This document shows positions 8,729 to 17,958 of a DNA stretch of 64,000 nt, one piece after another. The notes under the pieces are model-generated. The model did not search any database and was not told the origin of the DNA. It saw only the letters and a program-made list of their open reading frames with translations. The DNA lies in the NCBI RefSeq assembly GCF_004342425.1, contig NZ_SLWQ01000011.1:48377-112376 (forward strand). The letters run 5' to 3'. The DNA comes from Dokdonella fugitiva. Lineage in GTDB: Bacteria; Pseudomonadota; Gammaproteobacteria; Xanthomonadales; Rhodanobacteraceae. Each line of letters opens with the position of its first letter. Position 1 is the stretch's first letter. A program made the position numbers and the translations under genes.

Positions 8729-10513
8729 TCAGCCCGCAGCGACCTTGCGCGCAGGCGCGCCCGCATTCGCGAGCGCCGCGGCGACGCGGCGTTGTTCGGC
8801 CTTGAGCTTCTCGGGCGTGCGCGCGCCGAACGAGTCGAGGTAGTGGCCGATGTCGGCGACTTCGGCGGCCCAGCCCATCGGGTCGACCTCGAGCAGCGTG
8901 TCGAGGGCGGTGCCGTCGATCGCGAGGCCGTCGAGGTGCAGGTCGTCCTTGCGCGGCACGTGGCCGATCGGCGTCTCCTGCGCGCCGACCGCGCCCTTGC
9001 AGCGGTCGATGATCCACTCGAGCACGCGCAGGTTCTCGCCGTAGCCCGGCCAGAGGAACTTGCCGTCGTCGCCCTTGCGGAACCAGTTGACGTGGAAGAT
9101 CTTCGGCAGCTTCGCGCCCGGCTTGTCGAACGACAGCCAGTGCGCGAAGTAGTCGCCGTAGTTGTAGCCGCAGAACGGCTTCATCGCCATCGAATCGCGA
9201 CGCAGCACGCCGACCGCGCCGGTCGCGGCCGCGGTCGTCTCCGAACCCATCGCGGCGCCGACGAGCACGCCGTGCGTCCAGTCACGCGCTTCGAACACGA
9301 GCGGCACGAGCGAGGGCCGGCGGCCGCCGAACACGATCGCCGAAATCGGCACGCCCTGCTTGTCCTCCGCGTGCGGCGACCAGCTCGGGCACTGCTTCGC
9401 GGACACCGTGAAGCGCGAGTTCGGATGCGCGGCAGGGCCATTGGCCGCATCGTACGGACGACCCTGCCAGTCGGTCACCGGCGTGCCGTGCGGCAGGCCT
9501 TCCCACCACGGCTGGTTGTCGGCGGTGACGGCGACGTTGGTGAAGATCGTGTCGTGCGCGATCGTCTCCATCGCGGTCGGGTTGGTCGAGCGGCTCGTGC
9601 CCGGCGCGACGCCGAAGTAGCCCGCTTCCGGGTTGATCGCGTAGAGGCGACCGTCCTTGCCCGGGCGCATCCAGCAGATGTCGTCGCCGACCGTCCAGAC
9701 CTTCCAGCCCGCCTTGCGGTAGCCTTCCGGCGGAATCAGCATCGCGAGGTTGGTCTTGCCGCACGCGGACGGGAACGCCGCGGCGACGTAGTGCGTCTCG
9801 CCCTGCGGGTTCTCGATGCCGACGATGAGCATGTGTTCGGCGAGCCAGCCTTCCTGGCGCGCCTGCCACGAGCCGATGCGCAGCGCATGGCACTTCTTGC
9901 CGAGCAGCGCGTTGCCGCCGTAGCCGGAGCCGTACGACTTGATCGTGAGCTCCTCGGGGAAATGCATGATGAAGCGGCGCTCGGGGTCGAGCTCGCCGAT
10001 CGAGTGCAGGCCCTTGACGAACGTGCCCTCGCGTTCGATGCGCGCGAGCGCCGCGGCGCCCATGCGCGTCATGATGCGCATGTTGGCGACCACGTACGGC
10101 GAGTCGGTGATCTCGACGCCGCAGCGCGACAGCGGCGAATCGATCGGCCCCATGCAGTACGGCATCACGTACATCGTGCGGCCCTGCATGCAGCCGTCGA
10201 ACAGCGCGTCGATCTTCGCGTGCGCTTCGGCCGGGTCCATCCAGTGGTTGTTCGGGCCGGCGTCTTCCTGGTTCTTCGAGCAGACGAGCGTGAGGTGCTC
10301 GACGCGGGCGACGTCGGACGGGTTCGAGCGATGCAGGTAGCAGCCCGGGTGCGTGTCCTGGTTGAGCTCGACGAGGGTGCCGTCGGCGAGCATCTCGGCG
10401 CGCAGCGCGGCGGCTTCGGCATCCGAGCCGTCGCACCAGCGGATGCTGTCGGGTCGGGTCAGGCGGGCGACGTCGTCGACCCAGTCGTTCAGGGCTTTGA
10501 GCTTGCTGGCCAT
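8729..10513 (-). CDS. pckG: phosphoenolpyruvate carboxykinase (GTP)
   Basis: Converts oxaloacetate and GTP to phosphoenolpyruvate, CO2 and GDP for gluconeogenesis; cytoplasmic. The 594-aa length fits the GTP-dependent class. The P-loop is FPSACGKTNLAML, and the conserved NWFRKGDDGKFLWPGYGEN stretch and the metal-binding GYGGNALLGKKC region are intact. I start at ATG 10513 (MASKLKALNDW), preceded by GGAGACC; the longer frame adds a non-conserved leader. It is a single-gene unit between REP clusters. Confidence 0.95.
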   Translation of the reverse strand: MASKLKALNDWVDDVARLTRPDSIRWCDGSDAEAAALRAEMLADGTLVELNQDTHPGCYLHRSNPSDVARVEHLTLVCSKNQEDAGPNNHWMDPAEAHAKIDALFDGCMQGRTMYVMPYCMGPIDSPLSRCGVEITDSPYVVANMRIMTRMGAAALARIEREGTFVKGLHSIGELDPERRFIMHFPEELTIKSYGSGYGGNALLGKKCHALRIGSWQARQEGWLAEHMLIVGIENPQGETHYVAAAFPSACGKTNLAMLIPPEGYRKAGWKVWTVGDDICWMRPGKDGRLYAINPEAGYFGVAPGTSRSTNPTAMETIAHDTIFTNVAVTADNQPWWEGLPHGTPVTDWQGRPYDAANGPAAHPNSRFTVSAKQCPSWSPHAEDKQGVPISAIVFGGRRPSLVPLVFEARDWTHGVLVGAAMGSETTAAATGAVGVLRRDSMAMKPFCGYNYGDYFAHWLSFDKPGAKLPKIFHVNWFRKGDDGKFLWPGYGENLRVLEWIIDRCKGAVGAQETPIGHVPRKDDLHLDGLAIDGTALDTLLEVDPMGWAAEVADIGHYLDSFGARTPEKLKAEQRRVAAALANAGAPARKVAAG

Positions 10514-10866
10514 GGTCTCCGGGCGCATGCGCCCCGCGAAAAAGTGTGGAAGGATCGACGGTAGCCCCGGCCCGGCGAGCATGCAAGGCAGGGCGCCGCA
10601 TCCGGCCGTCCGCGCGGGTCCGGAGCGGGTCTCGGCGAGCCACGCGCGAGGCCGCGTCGGGACAAGGTGTAAACGCTTTCACGGCGTGCGCGTGGCGCGG
10701 GGACACGCGGCGGTCGCGACCGATGCCGCGTGGTGCCCGGCTGCGACAATCCGTCGCAGGCGGCAGGCACGAACACCCAGGAGCGCACCCCGTGCGCGAC
10801 CGTCGCGCCACGGGCATCGCGACGCTGCGGTCGCGCACAGGGTGGGCTCCTGCAGGGGGAACAGCC
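10514..10866. repeat. intergenic region with REP family A pair
   Basis: No gene. It holds the pckG promoter region, in which I see no clear boxes, and at about 10780-10862 a full family A inverted pair, with GAGCGCACCCCGTGCGCGACC on the left and CGGTCGCGCACAGGGTGGG on the right. Confidence 0.65.
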
Positions 10867-13266
10867 TCACCGCGACTTCCGCGGGCCCACGTACCGCGCG
10901 AGATGCTCCCCCGTCACCGTCGATCGCTTCGCGACGAGCTCGGCCGGCGTGCCTTCGAACACGATCCGCCCGCCGTCGTGTCCCGCGCCGGGGCCGAGGT
11001 CGATGATCCAGTCCGCGTGCGCCATCACCGCCTGGTGATGTTCGATCACGATGACCGACTTGCCCGCATCGACGAGGCGGTCGAGCAGGGCGAGCAGGTG
11101 CGTGATATCGGCGAGGTGCAGGCCGCTGGTCGGCTCGTCGAGCACGATCGTGCCGCCCTTCCCGCCGAGGTGCGTGGCGAGCTTCAGGCGCTGGCGCTCG
11201 CCGCCCGACAGGGTCGTCAGCGGCTGTCCGAGGCTGAGATAACCGAGGCCGACGTCGGCGAGGCGTTCGAGGATCGCGTGCGCGGCCGCGATGTGCGCCT
11301 TTCCCGCGCCGAAGAACGCGAGCGCCTCGCTCACCGGCATCGCGAGCACCTCGCTGATGTCCTTGCCGCCGAACTTCAGCTTGAGCACCTCGGCCTGGAA
11401 GCGCTTGCCGTTGCATTCCTCGCACACGCTCGCGACGCCGGCCATCATCGCGAGGTCCGTGTAGACGACACCCGCGCCATTGCAGGTCGGGCACGCGCCT
11501 TCGGAGTTCGCGCTGAAGAGCGCGGGCTTCACCTCGTTCGCCTTCGCGAACGCCGCGCGGATCGGATCGAGCAGGCCCGTGTACGTCGCCGGGTTGCTGC
11601 GGCGCGAGCCACCGATCGAACCCTGGTCGATCGTGACGACGCCGTCGCGGCCGGACACCGACCCATGGATCAGCGAACTCTTGCCCGAGCCCGCGACGCC
11701 GGTGACGACGACGAGCACACCGAGCGGGATGTCGACATTCACCTTCTTGAGGTTGTGCGTGCTTGCACCCCGTACCGCGAGTTGGCCGTTCGGTTTGCGC
11801 ACGTTCGCCTTCAGCGCCGCGCGATCGTCGAGGTGGCGGCCGGTGACCGTGCCGCTCGCGCGCAGGCCCTCGACGCGGCCTTCGAAGCAGACCGTGCCGC
11901 CGTGCGATCCCGCGCCCGGGCCGAGGTCGACGACATGGTCGGCGATCGCGATGACTTCGGGCTTGTGCTCGACCACGAGCACGGTGTTGCCCTTGTCGCG
12001 CAGTTGCAGCAGCAGCGCGTTCATGCGCGCGATATCGTGCGGGTGCAGGCCGATCGTCGGCTCGTCGAACACGTAGGTGACGTCGGTGAGCGAGGAGCCG
12101 AGGTGGCGGATCATCTTCACGCGCTGGGCCTCGCCGCCGGAGAGCGTGCCGGACGGGCGATCGAGCGAGAGGTAGCCGAGGCCGATGTCGACGAACGAAT
12201 CGAGCGTGCGCGCGAGCGCGTCGAGCAGCGGCGCGACCGACTTCTCCTTCAATCCACGCACCCACGCGGCGAGGTCGCTCACCTGCATCGCGCACGCATC
12301 GGCGATGGTGAGCTTGCCGATCTTCGCCGTGCGCGCATGCTCGGCGAGGCGCGTGCCGCCGCACTCGGGGCAGGTCTGGAACGTGACTGCACGCTCGACG
12401 AACGCGCGCACGTGCGGCTGCAGCGAATCGATGTCCTTGGACAGCATCGACTTCTGCAGTTTCGGGATCAACCCTTCATAGGTGAGATTGACGCCGTCGA
12501 CCTTGATCCTGGTCGGCTCCCTGTAGAGCAGGTCGTGCAGTTCCTTCTTCGAATACTTGTTGATGGGTTTCCTGAAATCGAAGAAGCCGCAGCCGCTGAA
12601 GATGCGCCCGAACCAGCCGTCCATGCTGTAGCCGGGGATCGTCAGCGCGCCCTCGGCGAGCGACTTGCTCGCGTCGTAGAGCTGGGTGAGGTCGATGTCG
12701 CTGACTGCGCCGCGCCCTTCGCAGCGCGGGCACATGCCGCCGAGGCGGTTGAAGGTTTCCTTTACGGTCTTCGTGCGGCTGCCGCGTTCGACCGTGATCG
12801 CACCCGCCGCGCGCACCGACGGCACGTTGAACGCGAATGCGCCCGGCGGCCCGACATGCGGCTTGGCGAGGCGGCTGAAGAGGATGCGCAGCATCGCGTT
12901 CGCATCGGTCGCGGTACCGACGGTCGAGCGCGGGTCGCCGCCCATGCGCTCCTGGTCGACGACGATCGCGGTGGTGAGTCCGTCGAGCACGTCGACGTCG
13001 GGCCGCGCGAGCGTCGGCATGAAGCCCTGCACGAACGCGCTGTAGGTCTCATTGATGAGCCGCTGCGACTCCGCCGCGATCGTGCCGAACACGAGCGAGC
13101 TCTTGCCCGAGCCCGACACGCCGGTGAACACGGTCAGGCGCCGCTTCGGGATCTCGACGCTGACATCCTTGAGGTTGTTGACGCGTGCGCCGTGCACGCG
13201 GATGAGGTCATGGCGATCGGCGGCGGTGGCGGCGTCCGGTGCGGATTTGCGTGCGGGCTTGCTCAT
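10867..13266 (-). CDS. UvrA-like ABC ATPase (short, DrrC-type UvrA paralogue)
   Basis: A 799-aa tandem ABC ATPase of the UvrA superfamily. Both nucleotide sites are complete: Walker A GVSGSGKSS near residue 43 and GVAGSGKSS near 525, with signatures LSGGEAQR and LSGGERQR. Four Cys pairs (CPRCEG, CPECGG, CPTCNG, CEECNG) suit the UvrA zinc modules. It is about 140 residues shorter than canonical UvrA, which places it with UvrA2/DrrC-type paralogues that have been linked to drug or DNA-lesion tolerance rather than with the core excinuclease subunit. I trimmed the start to ATG 13266 because the upstream codons are REP DNA. No uvrB or uvrC lies nearby. Confidence 0.85.
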   Translation of the reverse strand: MSKPARKSAPDAATAADRHDLIRVHGARVNNLKDVSVEIPKRRLTVFTGVSGSGKSSLVFGTIAAESQRLINETYSAFVQGFMPTLARPDVDVLDGLTTAIVVDQERMGGDPRSTVGTATDANAMLRILFSRLAKPHVGPPGAFAFNVPSVRAAGAITVERGSRTKTVKETFNRLGGMCPRCEGRGAVSDIDLTQLYDASKSLAEGALTIPGYSMDGWFGRIFSGCGFFDFRKPINKYSKKELHDLLYREPTRIKVDGVNLTYEGLIPKLQKSMLSKDIDSLQPHVRAFVERAVTFQTCPECGGTRLAEHARTAKIGKLTIADACAMQVSDLAAWVRGLKEKSVAPLLDALARTLDSFVDIGLGYLSLDRPSGTLSGGEAQRVKMIRHLGSSLTDVTYVFDEPTIGLHPHDIARMNALLLQLRDKGNTVLVVEHKPEVIAIADHVVDLGPGAGSHGGTVCFEGRVEGLRASGTVTGRHLDDRAALKANVRKPNGQLAVRGASTHNLKKVNVDIPLGVLVVVTGVAGSGKSSLIHGSVSGRDGVVTIDQGSIGGSRRSNPATYTGLLDPIRAAFAKANEVKPALFSANSEGACPTCNGAGVVYTDLAMMAGVASVCEECNGKRFQAEVLKLKFGGKDISEVLAMPVSEALAFFGAGKAHIAAAHAILERLADVGLGYLSLGQPLTTLSGGERQRLKLATHLGGKGGTIVLDEPTSGLHLADITHLLALLDRLVDAGKSVIVIEHHQAVMAHADWIIDLGPGAGHDGGRIVFEGTPAELVAKRSTVTGEHLARYVGPRKSR

Positions 13267-13511
13267 CGGGGTTCGAGTCCGTTCCAGGGGCGGGGTTCGT
13301 GGGCTTGATCTTCGCCTCTCCCGCACGCGGGAGAGGCCGACGCGCGCAGCGCGGCGGGTGAGGGGAGAACGGAGCGCAACGCTCCGAATGCCCTCACCCC
13401 AACCCTCTCCCGCAAGCGGGAGAGGGGGAACATCGCGGCGCCCTTCGCCTCTCCCGAGGCAGACCATCGCGCGCCCTTCGCTTCTCGCGCCCGCGGGAGA
13501 GGGGCCAGCGA
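13267..13511. repeat. REP family C composite
   Basis: No gene. An inverted composite: CTCTCCCGC-ACGC-GGGAGAGG, then GCGCGCAGCGCGGCGGGTGAGGGG and the facing CCCTCACCCCAACCCTCTCCCGC, followed by further CGGGAGAG arms. The same composite is found three times in tandem at 16650-17394 and in a shorter form at 44620-44740. Confidence 0.7.
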
Positions 13512-13919
13512 TCACGCCAACTGCTGGATGCGGATCATGTTGCCCGCGGGATCGCGCACCGCGCAGTCGCGCACGCCGTACGGCTGGTCGGTCGGCTCCT
13601 GCACGATCTCGACGTCCTTGCCCTGCAGCTGCTCGAAGTCGGCGTCGAGATCCTTCGTCGCGAACAGCACGATGCCGAACGTGCCCTTCGCCATCATCTC
13701 GGCGATCGTGCGCCGCTCGTCGTCGGTGACGCCGGGGCTCGCGTCGGGCGGGTACAGCACGATCGACGTCGGCTGCCCCTTCGGGCCGACCGTGATCCAG
13801 CGCTTGCCGCCGTAACCGACGTCGTTGCGCACCTCGAAGCCGAGCTTGTCGCGGTAGAACGCGAGTGCGGCGTCGGGGTCGTTGTGCGGGAGGAAGCTCG
13901 CGTGAATGCGGATGTCCAT
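13512..13919 (-). CDS. VOC-family (glyoxalase/dioxygenase-fold) protein
   Basis: 135 aa, two beta-alpha-beta-beta-beta modules of the vicinal-oxygen-chelate fold. Typical features are the opening FLPHNDPDAALAFYRDKLGF and the closing YGVRDCAVRDPAGNMIRIQQ, with the Glu-rich middle of metal-free or atypical members. The substrate is unknown. It lies 43 bases downstream of an AraC regulator on the same strand, a common pairing in which the regulator controls the VOC gene. It could be a small-molecule resistance or conversion enzyme; no function is assigned. Confidence 0.82.
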   Translation of the reverse strand: MDIRIHASFLPHNDPDAALAFYRDKLGFEVRNDVGYGGKRWITVGPKGQPTSIVLYPPDASPGVTDDERRTIAEMMAKGTFGIVLFATKDLDADFEQLQGKDVEIVQEPTDQPYGVRDCAVRDPAGNMIRIQQLA

Positions 13920-13962
13920 TGCAGGGCTCTCGTGGTGGGTGGAGGCCGTGATGCTAGGCGGC

Positions 13963-14397
13963 TCACGACACCGGCGCTTCTCGATTCCTGACCGGTCGCG
14001 TCACCTGCTTCTCGACGCACGAGGGGATCCCCGGCGCCGCACCGTCGACCTGTTGCGCGCGATACGCGCTCGGCGGCATGCCGACGAGCTCGGTGAAGCG
14101 CGTGCTGAACGTGCCGAGCGAGGCGCAGCCGACCGCGAAGCACGCGTCCGTCACGCTCGCGCCGCCGCGCAGCAGCGCCATCGCGCGCTCGATGCGCCGG
14201 GTCATGAGATAGGAATAGGGCGACTCGCCGTAGGCGAGCTTGAACTGCCGGCTGAGGTGCCCCGCCGACATGTGCACGCCGTGCGCGAGCGCCTCGACGT
14301 CGAGCGGCTGCGCGTAGTCGCGATCGATGCGATCGCGCACGCGCCGCAGCCGCGCGAGATCGCGCAGCTGCGTCGATGGGACGTTGCGGGGACTCAT
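13963..14397 (-). CDS. AraC-family transcriptional regulator
   Basis: 144 aa from ATG 14397 (MSPRNVPSTQ); the longer open frame crosses REP DNA and is discarded. It is almost only the double HTH domain of the family: first helix pair in LDVEALAHGVHMSAGHLSRQF, second in SVTDACFAVGCASLGTFSTRF, ending with the conserved GMPPSAYR. There is no sizeable ligand-binding domain, so it may be constitutively active or respond through a partner. It very likely regulates the VOC gene that follows it in the same transcript. Confidence 0.85.
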   Translation of the reverse strand: MSPRNVPSTQLRDLARLRRVRDRIDRDYAQPLDVEALAHGVHMSAGHLSRQFKLAYGESPYSYLMTRRIERAMALLRGGASVTDACFAVGCASLGTFSTRFTELVGMPPSAYRAQQVDGAAPGIPSCVEKQVTRPVRNREAPVS

Positions 14398-14856
14398 CGC
14401 GGCAGCCTGCCACGGCGGGGCCGGCGCGCTCAAGCGCGGGGAGTGCGCGTTCGCTCCCGCACCCGCTGGCGTTCCGGTCGACCGTCGCAGGGCGGGTCGA
14501 GCGAAGCGAGTCCCGCCGCGCGCCGCCGCGATGCCGCGATGCCGCGGCGGCACGCGCTGCCGCGCGTACCGCCCTACGCGAGTAACGTACTCCGGCTCCG
14601 CTTCCGTGGGCGCGCGCGATGCCCTCAGCGCCATACGACATGCACGCGCTTCACCTGTAGGAGCCCACCCTGTGGGCGACCGCAGCACCGCACTACGCCG
14701 GAACGCGGTGGTCGCGCACAGGTGCGCTCCTGCCGGTGATGACACATCGTCTACCGCGCATCGCTAAAGAACCTGACAGCGTCCACCACGCCCGCCATGG
14801 TCCACTGCCGCCATCGCTCACCCATCGCGCAATATCCCTGGCCCAAAGGAACGCCC
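14398..14856. repeat. REP family B and family A copies
   Basis: No gene. A family B pair (AGGGCGGGTCGAGCGAAGC at 14491 facing GCGCGTACCGCCCTACGCG at about 14580) is followed by a family A pair (GTAGGAGCCCACCCTGTGGG at 14658 facing GGTCGCGCACAGGTGCGCTC, to about 14742). The promoters of two divergent genes must also lie here; none is clear. Confidence 0.75.
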
Positions 14857-15642
14857 ATGAATACGACCATCGCCGACGCCGCCGCCAAAGCTGCCGCCTT
14901 CCACGCCCTGCACGTGCGCGGCCGCCCGTTCGTGCTGCTCAACGCCTGGGATGCCGGCAGCGCCGCCGCGGTCGCCGCGGGCGGTGCGCCCGCGATCGCG
15001 ACCGGCAGCTGGTCGGTCGCCGCGGCGCACGGTTACGGCGACGGCGAGAAGCTGCCGCTCGACCTCGTGATCGCGAACGCGCAGCGCATCGCCAACGCGG
15101 TGAACGTGCCCGTCAGCATCGATCTCGAGAGCGGCTACGGCGCCGACCCCGCCGCGGTCGCCGCGACGATCACGCGCGTGATCGAAGCCGGCGCGATCGG
15201 CTGCAACCTCGAGGACAGCGAACCCGCCGACGGCTCGCTGCGCGATGTCGCCGCGCAGGTCGCGCGCATCCGCGCTGCGCGCGCCGCGGCCGATGCGGCA
15301 TTGCCGCGCTTCTTCATCAACCTGCGCACGGACGTGTTCTTCCGCAAGGGCGTGCCGCACGACGTCGCCGCGGTCGAACTTGCGCTCGAACGCGCCCGCG
15401 CCTATGCCGATGCGGGCGCCGACGGGCTGTTCGCACCCGGGCTCGCCGATGCCGCGCTGATCGAACGCCTCGCGAATGCATCGCCGTTGCCGCTCAACAT
15501 CATGGTGATGCCGAACACGCCACCCGTCGACGTGCTCGCGCGCTGCGGCGTCGCGCGCGTCAGCCACGGCCCCGGCCCCTACGCGCAGGCGATGCAGGCG
15601 TTGCAGGCGCAGGCGCGCGAGGTGTATGCGACGAGCATGTAG
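14857..15642 (+). CDS. isocitrate lyase/PEP mutase family enzyme
   Basis: 261 aa, a TIM-barrel enzyme of the ICL/PEP-mutase superfamily. The diagnostic metal-binding signature is SIDLESGYGADP (about residues 87-98), with CNLEDSE downstream. It lacks the KKCGH motif of isocitrate lyase, so it is not AceA; members of this branch include oxaloacetate decarboxylase-like, 2-methylisocitrate-lyase-like and phosphonate enzymes. No phosphonate or methylcitrate genes are nearby. The start at ATG 14857 is supported by AAAGGA. Substrate unassigned. Confidence 0.82.
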   Translation: MNTTIADAAAKAAAFHALHVRGRPFVLLNAWDAGSAAAVAAGGAPAIATGSWSVAAAHGYGDGEKLPLDLVIANAQRIANAVNVPVSIDLESGYGADPAAVAATITRVIEAGAIGCNLEDSEPADGSLRDVAAQVARIRAARAAADAALPRFFINLRTDVFFRKGVPHDVAAVELALERARAYADAGADGLFAPGLADAALIERLANASPLPLNIMVMPNTPPVDVLARCGVARVSHGPGPYAQAMQALQAQAREVYATSM

Positions 15643-15802
15643 GGCGGGTCGAGCGCAGCGAGTCCCGCCGCGCCACGCCGCGGCGGCACGCGCTGGCGCG
15701 CGTACCGCCCTACACGAGCGACTCGCGCATCCGCGCTTTTTGAGGCGCGGCTTCAGCCGCGATGCCTTCGTCGCATCGAAGCGATGTGAGAGCATCGCGC
15801 GC
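15643..15802. repeat. REP family B pair
   Basis: GTAGGGCGGGTCGAGCGCAG at 15640 faces GCGCGTACCGCCCTACACG ending at about 15718, forming a long imperfect palindrome directly after a stop codon. Confidence 0.75.
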
Positions 15803-16648
15803 ATGGACGCCTTCCACATCGCCCCGCTCCTGCGCACCGGCATCGTCGCCGTGTGGGACGTGGTCTGCGACGGCAGCGGCGACCACGCGGGCGATGCATC
15901 CTGGCAAGAGAGCGCACACCTCGTCTTCCCGTACCGCGGCCTCTGGGTGCGCCATGACGGCGACGAACTCGCGGTGGCCGAAGCGGGCCAGGTGCTGCTC
16001 GCCAACGCCGGCACGACCTATCGCACGCACCACCCGGTGCCCGGCGGCGATGCGAGCCTCGTCGTGCAGGTCGAGGAAGCGATGTTGCGCGAGCTCACGC
16101 CGCCGGCGCTGCTGTGCGAGGGAGATGCCTTCGTCTTCGCCGAACAACGCCTGCGCCTCGACGCGCGCGCATCCGCGCTCGTCGCGATGCTGCGCCACAG
16201 CCTGCGCGAAGGCATCGCCGAGCCGCTCGAAGCCGAAAGCCTCGCTCTCACCCTCGTCACGCGTTCGCTGGGGCCCCGCACCGCGCACGTCGCCGGTTCC
16301 ACCACCGGCCGCCAGCGCCTCGCCGACCGCACCAAGCTCGTGCTCGCGAGCGATCTCTCGCGCCGCTGGACCCTCGCCGAGATCGCCGCCGAAGTCGGCG
16401 TGTCGCCGGTCTATCTCACGCAGACCTTCGCCCAGGTCGAAGCGTTGCCGCTCTACCGCTATCAACTCCGCCTGCGCCTCGCCCGCGCCCTCGATCGCCT
16501 CGCCGACGTCGACGACCTCGCCCAGCTCGGCCTCGAACTCGGCTTCTCGAGCCACAGCCATTTCAGCGCCGCGTTCCAGCAGGCGTACGGGCGCTCGCCG
16601 TCGGAGTTCCGCGACGCGGTGATCGCACGCCGCCAGCGCAAGGGTTGA
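15803..16648 (+). CDS. AraC-family transcriptional regulator
   Basis: 281 aa from ATG 15803 (MDAFHIAPLL). The N-terminal half is a cupin-like sensor domain (HLVFPYRGLWVRHDGDELAV and the following strands). The C-terminal about 100 residues hold the two HTH motifs: TLAEIAAEVGVSPVYLTQTF and DDLAQLGLELGFSSHSHFSAAF, ending in GRSPSEFR. The preceding enzyme gene is on the same strand but a REP separates them, so a shared transcript is doubtful. Target and ligand unknown. Confidence 0.85.
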   Translation: MDAFHIAPLLRTGIVAVWDVVCDGSGDHAGDASWQESAHLVFPYRGLWVRHDGDELAVAEAGQVLLANAGTTYRTHHPVPGGDASLVVQVEEAMLRELTPPALLCEGDAFVFAEQRLRLDARASALVAMLRHSLREGIAEPLEAESLALTLVTRSLGPRTAHVAGSTTGRQRLADRTKLVLASDLSRRWTLAEIAAEVGVSPVYLTQTFAQVEALPLYRYQLRLRLARALDRLADVDDLAQLGLELGFSSHSHFSAAFQQAYGRSPSEFRDAVIARRQRKG

Positions 16649-17486
16649 GTTGGCGCGGGCTCGCGTGTAGGGCGGTACGCGCGCAGCGCGTGCCGCCGCC
16701 CGCACCCTCGAGGCCGCGCCTGCGCCAGTCGAGGCCGACGCGCGCGGCGCGGCGGGTGAGGGAAGAACGGAGCGCAGCGCTCCGAATGCCCCTCACCCCA
16801 ACCGTCTCCCGCAAGCGGGAGAGGGGGAACATCGCGGCGCTCTTCGCCTTCCCGCCGGGCACCATGTTCCCGCCGGGCACCATGGCGCGCCCTTCGCTTC
16901 GCCTCTCCCGCTCGCGGGAGCCCGCTACATGCTCGCCGTTGGCGCGGGCTCGCGCGTAGGGCGGTACGCGCGCCGCGCGTGCCGCCGCCCGCACCCTCGA
17001 GGCCGCGCCTGCGCCAGTCGAGGCGGTACGCGCGCCGCGCGGCGGTGAGGGAAGAACGGAGCGCAGCGCTCCGAATGCCCCTCACCCCAACCGTCTCCCG
17101 CAAGCGGGAGAGGGGGAACATCGCGGCGCTCTTCGCCTTCCCGCCGGGCACCATGGCGCGCCCTTCGCTTCGCCTCTCCCGCTCGCGGGAGCCCGCTACA
17201 TGCTCGCCATTGGCGCGGGCTCGCGCGTAGGGCGGTACGCGCGCCGCGCGTGCCGCCGCCCGCACCCTCGAGGCCGCGCCTGCGCCAGTCGAGGCCGACG
17301 CGCGCAGCGCGGCGGGTGAGGGGAGATCGGAGCGCAGCGCTCCGAATGCCCCTCACCCCAACCCTCTCCCGCAAGCGGGAGAGGGGGCGTCGTGTCATTC
17401 GCGGGCTGCCGCGCTAAAGATTCCGACAGCGCCGCGCAGCCGATCGGCGCACACTCCATCCGTCATCCACACCACCGGAGCCTGCC
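16649..17486. repeat. three tandem copies of a composite B+C REP unit
   Basis: No gene in 838 bases. A composite unit starting TTGGCGCGGGCTCGCG is repeated head to tail at 16650-16938 (289 bp), 16939-17209 (271 bp) and 17210-about 17386 (truncated). Each carries a family B arm, a family C inverted pair and the block CGGGAGCCCGCTACATGCTC. Copy 1 differs from copy 2 mainly by an 18-bp internal duplication (TTCCCGCCGGGCACCATG twice). Near identity between copies shows recent tandem duplication. Open frames across the region follow the repeat and are spurious. Confidence 0.85.
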
Positions 17487-17636
17487 ATGACCCAGAAGAC
17501 CTGCGCCGCCTGCGACTGCCCGCTCGACGACAGCGTGATCAACGTGAAACTCGGCGGCCGCACCGTCGAGGTGTGTTGCGAGGAGTGTGCGACGAAGCTC
17601 AAGGAAGCGTACGTTTCGGCTTCGACGAAGGAGTAA
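17487..17636 (+). CDS. small Cys-rich putative metal-binding protein
   Basis: A 49-aa protein starting MTQKTCAACDCPLDD. It has two Cys clusters, CAAC (with a further Cys two residues on) and CCEEC, separated by about 20 residues with VKLGGRTVEV between them. This treble-clef-like layout resembles TRASH/YHS-type metal-binding domains and suggests a cytoplasmic zinc or heavy-metal binder. GGAG lies seven bases before the ATG. Codon third positions are mostly G or C, as in the neighbouring genes. It stands alone between REP clusters; function unknown. Confidence 0.75.
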   Translation: MTQKTCAACDCPLDDSVINVKLGGRTVEVCCEECATKLKEAYVSASTKE

Positions 17637-17958
17637 GGCGCGCCAGCGCCGACGCGAACCCGGATGCCGCGGTCGCGCACAGGGCGCGCCTACCGTCGTT
17701 GCGCGAGGCATTCGCTGTAGGAGGCTGCCCTGCGGGCGACCGCGGCGTCACGGGTCGCCTCGGTATCACTGACCCGCGCGGCCGCTCCGTCGCGCACAGG
17801 GTGCACTACTACATTCGCGGCGCGAGGCGTTCCCTCATGCCGTCGCGGCATCCCCGCGCATCGCAACGCGATTCCATCCATCGCGATGCGATAGCTTTCC
17901 CCGCCGCACTCCGTTCTGGTCGATGGCCGGCTCCACGGCCGTTTCCGGAATCGCGTGC
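17637..17958. repeat. REP family A copies upstream of the delta-60 gene
   Basis: No gene. Family A arms occur at about 17668-17692 (GCGGTCGCGCACAGGGCGCG), 17717-17745 (GTAGGAGGCTGCCCTGCGGG) and 17785-17812. The last 120 bases should hold the promoter of the following gene; no clear boxes were seen. Confidence 0.6.
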
